A DNA stretch of 64,000 nucleotides, from the NCBI GenBank assembly GCA_017562135.1, contig QEYB01000963.1:806001-870000 (forward strand). The letters are read 5' to 3'. The notes under the pieces are model-generated. The model was not told the origin of the DNA and made no database searches. It worked only from the letters and a program-made list of their open reading frames with translations. The position numbers and the translations under genes were made by a program. Positions within the stretch are counted from its first letter, which is position 1, and the number at the start of each line of letters is the position of its first letter. Positions 12,101-24,969 of the stretch are shown in pieces. Origin of the DNA: Dipylidium caninum (taxonomy: Eukaryota; Platyhelminthes; Cestoda; Cyclophyllidea; Dipylidiidae).

Positions 12101-15100
12101 ATTCCCCAGGAAAGTTGAAATAGGGGAGAAATTCCTTTGTATAAAGGAACGGATAGGATATGGTAAACCCCGTCAACAAACGGCACGAAGTTAAACAAGT
12201 AAACTACGAAAATCTCTTCAAGCGAATGTAAAATGATTCAGGCGAAGGTGATGGTAACAGGATCAGCTGCTATTTTACGTACCTATTTCCTTTATGCCCT
12301 CATAACCAATCATATTTGAAATTGCTGATCCACCCTTCATAGCACTTTAAACTCCCCTTGCGGCACTTTCTATCTTACAGAAGAAACTTTGAAAAATCAG
12401 ATCAAGGGACAAGAAAATGGAGAAATATTCAGTGGTAGAAACGTTGAATTCGCCTTTCTCCCGCCTGTTATATTTTTGAATTCAGCGGAATTGTGCTAAC
12501 AACAGGGTTCACTCGACCGAATAAAGCGCACGCCATTTTGTCTTTTGTTGAATAAAAAACCACAAATACGGTGGGAAGAAAAAAAGTTGAGTTAAAACTT
12601 CATTTTAAGCAACTATCAAGGAGGAGAAGACGAAGTCGATCTCACATCCACGAGTTAAGGGGAGGCTCAGAAACAATAGTGTTTTTTACGACTCCTATAA
12701 AATTTATGTGTATACACGCCATCGAAATCATTTAGCTCCCACCAAAGTGGATGAACTGCGTGGAAAGAAAAAAATAGATCTGGCAGAGAGGAGAAGGAGT
12801 TTTCGCATTGTTCCTGATGGACTAACAACAGATGTGTAGACTGACCAGAGATGGTGATAATCGCCCACACACGAACAGTAAGAGCAGAAAAGAGACGTGC
12901 ACAATCTTGTGAGGAAAAAAACGAGGAGGTAATGGGAAAAATCGTTCCTACCCGCATTGTTAGTCGGTTTGCATAAAAGGGGACCTAAGAACAACAGTAA
13001 CACCACCACTGACATCAAAACGTCGCGCAATTTCACTACGGAGAGTAAGATAACCTTAATGGTAGGCAGGATAGGGGACAAAGTCTTAAGGTACCGTGAG
13101 AAATCTTAACTCCATAAATATACATCCCTTTAAGATAGGGAAGGGGGTACGATCGTAAAGCATAAGACGAGTTAAGTGATAGTTTTTGAACTTAGGTGCA
13201 TGATGAAGAGGTGAGGCGAGTTGACTAACTGCATCTTTGCCTACTTAACAGGCCTAACATAGAACTAAGCAGGGCATTCACGGGGTATACAAGGAAACAC
13301 TCACGAAGGAAGGAGGGAAGTGTAGTAAAAAGTATGTATCACCTGGATCCCGTCACTCACCTTTTCCTTTCTCTAAATTAATTCGAAAATCGTCCCGATG
13401 ATGGTGAGTGAACGCCTAAGTGACAAAAAGGCGTGTACTTGTTGGTGTGACGGTTCAGAGACTACACAACTCGTAAACACGCCAGTGCACAACTGCGGAG
13501 AACAACGGTGCTGCTATAGCCTTGCTGGAACACGTGCTACGTCTGCGTAGGTGAGTTGATACAAGGAGCACAAGTTTAAAGTGTAGGGTTGTGGAGAATG
13601 GAAGAACATACAAGTTAAGAGTAGGCAACCTAATAATGCAAAAAGTAACATCCAATAACGGCACCAATTAATTTATCTGACAAAAGAGAAAAATGAGATA
13701 AGCGGTCTCTCAACGTATTGTCAGGTCTGACAGACGCAATCATTTAGATGATACAATCCAAAACAATTGATACCAACTCTAGCAGCCCAGAAAAGGCCGG
13801 GGTTACGAAATATGACAAAAATTTACTTTAGTTTAACTTATTTCGCCTAAAAAATACTTACATGAATACATCTAGTCTTAACTGCTCTGGTAATAGAAAC
13901 AATCGGAGGATTAAGATGTCTGGAAGAAGACGGCAATGAATAAATTATTCGATAAAAAAGAGAAGGCGGATTAACACCCACCAAAATAATTTAACACAGA
14001 ACTCATTGTGTGAATGAGAGTAATTGAAAAACGAAAATGCTTTGAGAGCCGGAAAGACGCAGACGACAAAACGGAAATACCAAGATAGCCATTCAAGATT
14101 ATAATAGAGATCTTACGTTCTTCAAAGTTACGTGTTACCACGTAACGCTCCGATCTGTACTGGAATAAAATAGCTAAGTTGGCGAGAAGTCATCAAGCTG
14201 GCCGAATGACAGTCTTCGAGGTGATGAAAGAGGAGAGGCAAAAAATGATCTAATATAAAATGAAAGTTACGTAAAAACTGCTCTCAATACTACGCCTCCG
14301 AAAATAAAGTTTGCGCCAAAGGGGGATCGGCCAGCAAATCGAAGCATTTTACGTCTTTCGTTCTCTTCGAATTCACACCACTTGTACAAGTAGGGAAATA
14401 ATAACAGCCACCAGTGGCATGTGGCGCTGGCAAAAAATATTATTTTAAGAAAAATAATGAGTATATGAATTTGATTGTTCGATATTAACAAAGTGCCTGA
14501 ATTCTGTTTCCCAAATTGCATGTCGACGCAATTCCAAATATGGTAGGAGACTAGGGCTGAGTCATAACTAAGCTTGCGTTTGTAAATTATAAACCCCATC
14601 TTTCGCTTTTGAAGAGTAAAACGACGAAGTCTACGGCCTACGGAAAATCGCAGTCCTCTTCTCCTACACTTCGACTTCGCAACGGCTTAACACTAACAAT
14701 ATGCACGAGAAGTGTAAGACTGGAACTGCACAAGGTTTTTTAAAGGAGTGAGAATGATTTCAAGGTCAATGTTGTCAAGGTAATGAAACACAACCAGCTC
14801 TTAACGATAGTTTCCTACAGATGATGTTGATCAGAATGTGAAACCAAATAAAATCTAGAATATAACGTAAGGCCTCTTCCTTATGACTAACAGCAAAGAC
14901 GCATTAATGTCCCCAACCGGAGGTTAACAAACCCTTTTCTCCAGCTTAACCAGATCCTTTCTTTCATGTCAGTAATTTGATCCAATTCAACCTAGATTAT
15001 TCTCAAGTTTTTCATTTTAGTAGCTATATGCATATACACCACACAAGCACGATGATATCCTTACTCATGCCTCAACACATATATACGTAGTGAGAGAGAT

Positions 15101-18085
15101 AAATAGATAACTCAAGAGTCGATATTATCCAGAACTTGAAGGTAAAATAGCTTTGTTTATAGCCACAGCGAACTTAATACCTACCATCCATCTCCGTTTT
15201 CGTGGTAAATAATAAATTGCACTAATCATAAAATTAGTGATAAAATCTAAGTTTAGCGCTTAAGGTTATGAGTTAGGTATTAGTTAGTGACACTCAAACT
15301 AACTGAAATGTGAAAATGGAAATCAAATGATTTTTTCGCTTCCTTTTCAAATTTTCAAATAAAAGTAGTCGCATATCAGGGGCGAGAAATGAGGATAAAA
15401 AAGGGAATAAACTGGTTAACTTCTGTATTGAATCGCTTTTTTTGGAAGGGTTATAAAAGGGAGATAATCTAGAGGGCAGAAGGCGTGTACGAGGAAAGAA
15501 CATCAAAAAGAAATGAAATATCAAGTAACGGCGGCCACTCTCACTCCTAACCGAAAAAAAAAAAGTATTGCATGAGAGCAATTGCTCCGATTTCAACTGA
15601 ATTTGCATACACATGCACAAAAGGTGGAGAGAGCTAAAGGCAAAACCCTAAAAATTTTCACATGAAAAAGACACGAATGCCAGTCTGCACAGTAAGGTAA
15701 ACAAGAGAATTTGTGATTACCACATGGGTACAATCTAGATTAAAATCGTGTCTTCACCGACATCTTTCCGTCCTTCTGAAATCAGATTGTATGAAAGAGG
15801 TTTTCCCCAAACCACGGGTCCACCTTAGTACTAACACACGAAGAGCAGAAGACCAAATTGTAGAATATGGATAAGCGCGAAGGAAGTGTATAATCTAATC
15901 CGAATTTTACCAGTTAGTAAGTAAAGCGCGAGGTGACAAAAAACTTACATTAACCACCGAGCTAAAACGTCTTCTTTTTAGGTAAAAAGTAGTGGCATCG
16001 TTTGGGTTAGAAGGGTTTTAATTGAAGCGTCCATATCTAGATGTATGTGTGAATATGCTAATGGTTTGTGTATATATGCAGATGGGCCAAGCAGTCACAT
16101 TAATATCCGTCATCCTACAGCACTATCAACAAATCCACCTGGCGAAGTTGAAATAACATGGTTGAGAGAAAAAAAGATTAAAAAAGCATACCGCAGTATT
16201 CATAAATGAAATGAAAGTGGACGCCGTAAAAATCGCTCGCAAAATAATGGAGGAATAAGTTTGCTAGTATCGCATATGGGCGGTATCTCGATCACAAGAG
16301 AATCTTCCCACAGTAAGGGATGACTGATTAAGGTCAACGCATAGAAAGAACATTAAATAGGGCGAGAAGTTATCCCATTGATTTTAAGGCAACCATGTAG
16401 TGCCAGTAAAAAAACGTAAAAATAGGTTTCCTAGAACCTACATTGCTAACCGATGGCAATAAATTGATTATGTAAATGCTTCATGATGGTCCAGATTTAA
16501 AAAAGCAGATGACCAAAAATCGTTTGGGCCACCATACATATAGACGTATAGAAGGGGCTTGTACGAGACTATGTTCTTTAACACAGTCGACAATTTTCCG
16601 CATTTACCCATTTGTACGACACAAAAGATGTTTACTTATGCCAGAAAAGGGAATGAACCTTGAAAAATTAACGTTTACAATTTAGTCTGCCTGCAACTTT
16701 ACTGGGAATGTTTTAAAAAAGACTGAGATTGAGCAATGCACATATAAGAAGATGCAATCCGTTGACATAAATTCCTGGGTCACTAAATTAAAACCAAGTT
16801 ATCATTGTGAACATAAAGAGAATTCAGGACACGAAGAAATCAAGATCGATGTCCATAAAAAACAGCGCATGATTGGAAGTGAGCAGGCATCAACGATGGC
16901 TGCTGCAGTACTGGCGGTAGATATTTGTATTTTGAAAGAGAATTACTTCAAATCCAATACAATTAGACACTGATGATTGCGGAGAGTAATTAAATAATCA
17001 AATCTGGCGTGTACAGGGTCGCAGGTGTAGAACAAGCGCATATTGAGATGCGCAATGGTAAGGTTAACACAGATACTTAAACCCACTGAATGGTACACAA
17101 TCCATACTTTGCGAAGAAAAGACAAAGAATAATTAGGATATAAATTATCGTTAACTCTCGTCAAACAAGTTAGTTTATGCCTCATCCATTAAAGCCACTC
17201 TCCAACAATAAGAGAAAACGGTAGATAATCAACTTACCACAAAGGCCTGATGACACGTGACAAGCCATTCACTGGACGCTGTCACCATGATGTCACGTTC
17301 TTCCCAATAACCAGATTGGGAGTGATCGAGAAGGTGCTGCTTGCTCATCATTTTCATGGCATAGACTCGACGAGTATCCTTATGCCTAACCAGTTGGACA
17401 CGGCCGAAGCCGCCCTGTCCAATAACCTTGACTACCTCGAAGTCTGTAAATTTTGTCCGCTGGGAGTAGATAACACTAGCCAAATCCGAAAATCTGAAGA
17501 AAATTTAATGTCATTTCGACCACGAAAAAATCAAATCGAGAAGCGATAGGATTTGGTCAGCGAACAAGAAATGTGGTGACCCTACAAACCCTTAGGGTAG
17601 ATAGAGACTCTATTATGGGATAAGTCAACTTTGGAGAAGAAAAGGTTGGGCGCGGACACAAAGGCGATGGAGGACGGATAAATAATAAAGCTCCTCATAT
17701 AACAGACACTATTTTTTTAAGTGCAAAAACAATGTACACACGCATATGCATTAGTTGTAAATTCAAAAACAAAATTGGAGATGATAAATTGGAGATGATA
17801 ACGACTATGTGAATAAACATAGTGACGGAACAAGCTAAGTATTAGCTAATGAAAAAGATTAAGAGGGAAACGCGAAATTCGTGGGCTCAACCAACAGTGA
17901 TGACGATTCTGAGACGCAGACCTTTGAACAAAGGACTGTATTGCTCTAGAGTTTTTGGCTGATTGAAAGTTGCAATCCCATACAAGGGCGGCGATGACAT
18001 CTAAAAGATTTTCTACATTGTTATTGGAATTAGGATCAGATAAGATTGTCTTTAACGAAGTTGAGTAGGATTCATCCTGAGGCAT
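6196..18085 (-). CDS. ROCK: Rho-associated coiled-coil protein kinase (ROCK)
   Basis: RhoA-GTP effector Ser/Thr kinase of the actomyosin pathway. Exons on the minus strand: 18085-17922 (ATG at 18085-18083), 17493-17238, 9447-7045 and 6942-6196; 3570 nt, 1189 residues. Residues 11-55 match the ROCK N-terminal dimerisation region. The kinase domain runs from about 73 to 340: glycine loop GQGGFG, lysine in YAMKMM, HRDLKPDN, DFGSC, GTPDYISPE. An AGC tail ending in AFAGFTF follows, then about 500 residues of coiled coil, then a PH domain split by a C1 zinc finger (about 1010-1060, with PPLALEC..C and paired Cys/His). That split PH-C1 arrangement identifies ROCK rather than MRCK or citron kinase. 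The C-terminal tail is Ser/Pro-rich. Intron 2 (9448-17237) is 7.8 kb and interrupts the kinase domain just before the hinge. The promoter side faces Drosha. Confidence 0.93.
9448..17237 (-). other. Large ROCK intron 2, no gene inside
   Basis: Bounded on the minus strand by GTAAGT (17237) and TAG (9448). The flanking exons join to Ala-Phe-Val-Asp-Lys-Glu, which fits the ROCK kinase hinge approach. Open frames inside (for example 11343-11606 on plus and 12728-13081 on minus) are low-complexity and show no domain. The minus (sense) strand is pyrimidine-rich over most of the interval. A perfect 25-bp tandem duplication lies at 11886-11935. Confidence 0.8.
11886..11935. repeat. Perfect 2 x 25-bp tandem repeat
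   Basis: The 25-mer beginning GGGCAGAGGTAAGTAATAAT occupies 11886-11910 and is repeated without change at 11911-11935, inside ROCK intron 2. Each unit contains GAGGTAAGT, a consensus-like 5' splice site on the strand opposite to ROCK. A recent replication-slippage duplication is the simplest explanation. Confidence 0.85.
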
Positions 18086-18539
18086 TGCCTTCACGGGAAT
18101 ACAGCAACTGAGGACAAGGTCAAGTTACGAAATTTCAGAAAACCGCACGTGTCTCATTGGCGTAATGAAGACCAATGGACTCATGGGATGCAAATTTCCA
18201 ATCATATCATTTCACTAAAAATTAAATGAAAAATTAATCTTAACTATACGTGGGAAAGTCACACTTCTAAAATTAAAGATAGTTGCGCGGTTGATTTTAT
18301 AGAGTCGAGACTAAAAATTAACATCAAAAATGTCACAGTCTGCAAATTACAATGATTTTTGCCTTGGTATTTTAATTCTATCTTCATAAATATTTTATAA
18401 CATTGTTTTTTATGATAATTACTAGAATTTGATATGTTCTTTGTATCAATTGCAACAATAGGATAAATTGCCCCTCAGTTTCAATTCCAGCCTAATTGTG
18501 CGTCCTAGGCTGTCGTCGCCCTTGTCTGTGATAAAAATA
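18086..18539. promoter_or_regulatory. Shared ROCK-Drosha intergenic (bidirectional promoter) region
   Basis: Only 454 bp separate the ROCK ATG (minus, 18085) from the proposed Drosha ATG (plus, 18540). The stretch is AT-rich. It must hold the promoters and 5' UTRs of both genes unless distant 5' non-coding exons exist. I recognise no specific factor site. Confidence 0.5.
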
Positions 18540-21500
18540 ATGGTGAGTCATCTCAACTAGATTCACAAATTCTCCACGTCTTTCTAATCTCCTTAACAAT
18601 ATTCGTTCTCTGGCGTTGACTTTAGAGTAACCCACAGAATAAAGTGATTTACATTACCGAAAAGGAACTCGATAGTCTTCCTGATGGCACATCTGTGTAT
18701 GTACTGTCAAACTCACATGAGCCTGTAAGTACTCAGGCTCCTTTGTTACCGACGCCACCAAGCACGTCCATCCTCAACACCTGTGGTCCTTGCTTGCCTT
18801 GGATGCCCTCGTCTTCTCTTCCCCCTGTATATGAATTTCCTTCGCATAGCTCCATTATCCCATCACCACCTGCGTCTTTCGTGAAATCTCTACAATTTCC
18901 ACCTGTTTTCCCTACACCATGCTTTCAATACTCAATTCCCACTTCGTCGCAAGCCTCATTTTACACCCCCACCGTCCCTCCGCCATTACCACCGCCGCCC
19001 CCTTTACCTATGCCTCCTAAACGGTTAACATCAACTTGCACCATTCCCTCTTTGGACACGTGTACAGTACCTCGGTTAGTTCCATATTTTTTATCTTCAT
19101 GCTTTCTTCCGATGTCATAATGAAGTAATGCATATTTCCGATATCCATAATTTTTTTCTAACTTCAGTGTGTTTTGCTTTTAGTGAGTCTAATAAAACAA
19201 GATCTGCACGATTTCTATCAAGGTGGCGCCTGAACTTTTGTTTACTTATCGTTCTTATAGTTCTCGTGAAGATGGAATCTCTTGGCGAGGACAATCCATT
19301 TTCCTTTCCGTCAGATGTACACCTGCAACCGGCTTCTTTGAGGTTTGATGTGCATCTTTTTATTGTCTTCCTTAAGACAAAGGGCATATGCAGCGTCGCT
19401 ACACAGCGTATGATTGAATTAGAAAATTGTTTCGAGAATTTCGTTCTTAAACGTCGGGAGAGGGCGTTAGACACACATCCGCCCGTCGAGTTACTCCGCC
19501 CGCCTCTAAAAAGGCCCGATATTCTTGGTGATAATGACAATCGACTTCCAGTTCTTTCTAAGAATGGACGTAAACGCCAGAATGCTAGGAAGTCGGGTAC
19601 TTCTTCTGATACTTCCGCCGAGGTATTTTACTCGTCTTACGCGTAACCCCTCGCTGTTGAACGCTTTACTCAGTTTTGCGCTTTTACCCAGCTCGATTAT
19701 GTAACTCCAGACCATCTGCTTGATATTATTTCGAACAATATGATTCCGTCAGAACAGTCATCAGGTACATCGCAATCTCAAATGCTGGAGGGCAAGTCAA
19801 AACAACAAAAAGTCGAAGTTGAACATAAACTAGCTCATCCATATCGCCTGCACCCCAGCATTTGGCACAACGAACCTGGTGAACACAACAGTGGTCCGGC
19901 TTGTTCATGCAAACCTAAGTATCGAATCGGTCCCCTACACAATCAGTTTGAAGGAGAAACAGTTTTCCCCTTTTGTGATTAATTTTATTCTTCTGGATTT
20001 TGTTATTTTATCATTGCTTCGTTTTTTAGGAGATACCTAGATGCCAGTTAGAGTCTAATAACCGAGATCGTTTGTTCCATTATCGTATAATGGTCACTCC
20101 AACAACCAACTTTTTCAATCTGAAACCTACGGTTATTCCCTTCAATGGTAATGACTACCTCTTTGACGGATACTCTGTCTTCCTACACTCTCCTATTGAT
20201 GATGTGAGTTGCCATAATGTTTTTTATCATGATCTTAAGTCATTCTAATTATTTTCAATTGTATCGCCTGATTTTTAGCTTCCTCCTTGCCAAGTCCTCC
20301 GTTTCAATTTACTTTATGAGTTCGTTCATTCAATAGAGGACTTTCCAGAGGTGTGTTATAAATCCTAATTAAGTAACCTCTTGGCACTATATCCATGGCT
20401 TTATTATATTTTTCGCTGCAGAACTTCACTGTGCGGGCTCTGGATATGTTAACTGAATATGTGTTTAAGGAATTACTCGAGCTTTTGGATCTAAACTGGC
20501 GCTCCCATGGTATTGATAAAGGCTGTCCTGTGGTACATCTTTTCCCTCGATTTGTGAGACGGTTGGAGAATTCTTCGGCAGAACTGCTCTCCGCTGACGT
20601 TATCCTTGATTATTGGATGCGTGAAGCCCAAATACCTCTCATACAGACGAAGGACTTGCCAGCGATCAAACGCATGCCCAATTCTGAGTGGTCGGCGCAC
20701 ATCGATGAACTCAGAGGCACACTTGCCTGGAAACCTGGAGCTGTATGTTAGCTAATATTTTCTTTGTTGTCGGCCGGTTACACCATTTTCATATAAAAGA
20801 TGTTCAATGATCGAAAAATGTGTAAACTAGATGGTTCGTGTTTGAGACGTCAAACTGAATCATTTATACGAAATTTTCCATTAATTTGTCGGTGATTATT
20901 CCGATAAAAGAATGTCGAACGGGTGGACGGGAATTACTGGAATGTAAGTATAGCGGTAATCGTTGCCTGAAGGACAGGAGCTATTTAGTTTCTTAAACAT
21001 TAAACGATTTGTCAAAACCTATAAAACTGTCCTCTTTTTGAAAGAAGTCAAGATAATCTGAAAGCGTTCACCTTTACGTGCATTCGTGAAAATATCCCTA
21101 GGCCCCATTGAGTTCATTTTCCGTGCTCTTTTTTATTACTTTATCTTTTAGAGTTCAACATCAATACCTCTGAATTTAACATATACTTTGTTTTACATCA
21201 ACACTCAATAGTTTTTTGTTTAAATTCTTACGCTTTCATATTTGAGACATTTATTTGGCTATCATGCATTTATTCAGAAGCCTCCGGCAATACGAATTGA
21301 TCAACTTGACCGTCTATCATCGAATTCTTCCAATACGCCTCCTGCGTTTTCTCGTCCCTCTCGGATATCCAACTATCCAATGCTCGTTCACATGACATTT
21401 ACGCCGATGAAATTAAGCCTTTCACGTGACCCTAAGTACAAATCTGTCCTGAAAAATTATCTTAAATTATTATATCTCATGGTTAATAAACCTCGCATAT

Positions 21501-24500
21501 CAACTGAGGATAGAAAACAACTCACCGACTTAACAAATAAATTGGACTCTATGGATCACTCTGGGTGAGTCATTTTGCACCAGATTTATTAGGTTTTGTG
21601 AGACGGTGACCACTGAGTTGACTTATTATTACTCTAGAGTGCATCGACGCGAAATAACCGTAGAACTTAGTTGCGAAGGTTTCTACCGAACTGGAATTCG
21701 CCCCGATGTAGCTCAATTTGCCCTCAACATGGCCTCTTTTGTTACTCACGTCCGATGTATTCTGTCACTCAAGACTCTGGAGGAACGTTTGAATTATCGT
21801 TTCAAGGATAAGTCGATTCTCCACGTAAACCAATTCTTTTTCTTTTATTCCCCTCTGTTTTTACTATCCTGGTTATCCCCCTTTTCTCTTTTAACTATTA
21901 GCAAGCTCTGACACATCCGTCCTATCGCAGAACGGACTTCGGGACCAATCAGGACCATTTCCAGAATACTTTAACTAGCTGCGGTCCCCGTACCATTGAG
22001 TACGGGGATAAACTGCAATTATATAAGAAATGGCGCAAGAAGGGACTCTCTAAAATGATTCAGGTGATGTCATTCATGCCAAAACAACATGAAGAACGCT
22101 CCAAAATATATGGAAATGAGCGTTTAGAATTTCTAGGTGATGCTGCCATCGAAATCATTGCCAGGTAATTTAGGTATTGGTCGGATATCGTCATCCGTCT
22201 GGTCTCTCTTTTTGAAGGATTACATATTACATTCATTATTGCTTCGGTATAAACAGTGTAATTTTCTTTTCTCTAGCATTCATCTTTTCTTCATGTTCCC
22301 CGATTTGCCAGAAGGTAATTTAGATGCTTATCGTCAGGCCTTAGTGCAAAATCAACATCTGGCTGACCTTGCACTGGTATGATATTTTGATTTATTTTCT
22401 TTCCTATCGTTCATAAAAACTTCACTTTAATTTTAACTCAACTTTTGCGTTGAGCTTTTATGTACTACCCGTATTTGGATAGTTGCATATGATGTATTTT
22501 AACTTCTACCGCTTGTTAGCGCCTCGGGCTGCATAAGCACCTCTTGTACACTCACAGCGTGGATTTCTGTCACGACTCGACATACGTCTACGCCCGTTCT
22601 GACGCTTTCGAGGCCGTAATGGGTAAACTGACTTTGCTCTTTTGTTTCCTTTTTATAATACTTATTTATCTTATTTTTGCACTTTCAGCTGCTCTGGCTC
22701 TCGATGGCGGTCTGGAGGTCGTCGACCGTATTTTTGGTGCCGTTCTCTTTGGCGATTGTGAGCGTATTCATAGGGTCTGGGCTCGAATTCCCCCACATCC
22801 TCTCCAAGCTGAACATCCGGATGGTGATAGAGAGTGGGTCCTCAAGGTGCCCATGTTGAAGGTTAGTTAGCGTTACCGAAGGGAGGCAGGACAGAGTTTT
22901 TCCTTTTTAGATTTATCTTACTATACTCTTATGCATTTAACCATCGTAATCCACACGTGGAATCACTTTTTGTAGCTACCTTTTGATTGAGCTTTCTGAA
23001 CATTACGTCCTAACGCGCTTTACTCTCAGCTATTTTTGTTTTAAAACTATGCCTCAACTAATAGACGTGTTCTTTATGAATGGGCGATGGCTGTTGTTAA
23101 CAAGTCATCTTATACTCGCGCTTCACTACATTCCAACTTCATACGGGCGCTTAGTAACTTCAAACTATTATTTTGTTATATATGGGCCAGTAATCTATCG
23201 TGGTAAGTTATCTTTGCTCTACTTTTCACCCTTACGGGACATCTGCGGTCAGCCTTCTGACGTTTAATGGGAGTACCTCCTCGGTGTTAAACGCCAGTTT
23301 GGTAAACTGCACTGGCTTCCCATTCACAAACTCATATTCACACACGCATGCCCTCTGTTCAAGAAGGGAACTCTACGAGCTTTCGCCTTTCAGATTGCAA
23401 ATGATGCAGCCGCATTGAGCAGATGCATCGCTGCTATCATCTGTTAGGCTTGATCAACTCGGTCCCCCCTTTTTTAACTTTTAGTAAACATTCTCTGATT
23501 TTACTCTTAGTAGCTTCTCAACGTGGAATTAATTTACTTTTGACAGTTCCTTTTTGGTTTATTCACTTATTTGAGTGCCCTTTGTTTTATTGTCTTAAGA
23601 GAGAGAGTTTTTTCTTTAGAAATTAGTTGATCTTGAGGAACGGTTGGGCATAACTTTCAAGCACTTACGCGTGCTTGCCCGTGCTCTGACTGTACGTAAA
23701 ACCGGATACAATATCTACACACTGTAAGTCTTACCAATTAAATAAATGTTTAAAAAGCCTCTATGCGACGTATGATTTTGACGACCCAAATGTTAAAACT
23801 TTAGATAATGATAGTTGTAAGTCACGTATGTTTGGAATGACCCTAGTCGCCATTTTAAAACCATATGTTTGGTTTCTTTCATGTTCTAGGGGCGATAATC
23901 AGCGTCTTGAGTTCCTTGGAGATTCGCTGTTGAAGTACGTCACCACTGATTATCTTTTTCGGCACTTTCCGCGTCACCATGAGGGTCACTTGTCGCTATT
24001 AAAGAACTCTCTGGTGAATAAGTACACCCAAGCGACAGTTTGCAGTGAACTCGGCTTAGATCAGTTCATTATTCGCCGCGAAGAGAATTCCCTTACAATC
24101 TCGAGTATTTCTGAAGAAACGACAGTCTCCGCTGCTCGCAAACAACAAAATGTAAAGAATAAGGCTGACCTGCTTGAGGGTAAATTGCTAATTCGACCAA
24201 TTCACAAATGGATCTTTATAGCTTTCATCGGAGCGCTCTATGTTGACAAGGACATAACATGGGTCGAACGTTTCTGCCAAGTTTGTTTTTGGCCTCGTCT
24301 CGTGGAGTTCATTCTTAAACAAGAGTGGAACGACCCAAAGTCTAAGTTGCAGCAGTGCTGTCTTACCTTCCGTTCGCTTAACGAGGACCCCGAACTGGCA
24401 CACTATAAGGCAATTGAGTTTGAAACTTTGACTTCTCTTATTAACTCAATCTGAATGTTACATCTACCGTTTGGCCTTACAGGTTTTAGACTCTGCGGGA

Positions 24501-24969
24501 CCGTCGAACGACCGTGAATACAAAGTTGGGGTTTACTTCCGAGACGTTCTTCTGGCTGTGGGCAATGGACGGTCGGTTCAGAGCGCAGAAATGGATGCTG
24601 CTAAGAACGCCCTGGAGACCCACCAAGGCATGTCTTTTGTCACTGAATGCATGGTTACCAATCGTTTTATATCCTGATCGATTTTGCTTTCCTGCAGAAT
24701 CTTTCAAACAGCTAAACTTCCAACGCGCTGTCATACATAAACGATATAGACAGCCTTACATCGCCAAGATGTTAAATAAATTGGAGAGTTGGGACGAGTC
24801 CTTAGTAGACAAATTTGTCGGCGACGTACCTGAAGATGGCCGAGAAGGTGCGGACCTTTCAGAACCAGTACGAAAGCGGAAACGGTGTGAAAATGACAAG
24901 GATCATGATGATATCAATTTACGGGGCACTGCTGATTCAGATATGGAGTTGGAAGACGAATCCCAGTGA
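18540..24969 (+). CDS. DROSHA: Ribonuclease III Drosha (microRNA processor)
   Basis: Nuclear nuclease that cuts pri-miRNA hairpins with its DGCR8/Pasha partner. Exons: 18540-18542, 18638-19074, 19184-19222, 19261-19342, 19377-19622, 19674-19961, 20030-20203, 20279-20350, 20422-20742, 21278-21564, 21638-21824, 21902-22164, 22277-22376, 22520-22622, 22689-22861, 23620-23723, 23890-24179, 24222-24409, 24483-24627, 24698-24969; 3774 nt, 1257 residues. The N-terminus is Pro-rich. A central domain follows, with HPSIWHNEPGEHNSGPACSC and IRIDQLDRL. RNase IIIa has ERLEFLGDA and a DAFEA..A partner motif. RNase IIIb has QRLEFLGDS and KADLLEAFIGALYVDKD. A dsRBD (YKVGVYFRD...AEMDAAKNAL) and an acidic tail complete it. 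All catalytic acidic positions appear present. The last two introns read best as GC-AG. The start exon, reduced to ATG|GTGAGT, is the least certain part. Confidence 0.94.

Noticed and set aside
18724..18735. GTAAGTACTCAG in the first large Drosha exon, looks like a donor plus acceptor
   Set aside because: The stretch is 12 nt, too short for an intron, and it reads in frame as Val-Ser-Thr-Gln.
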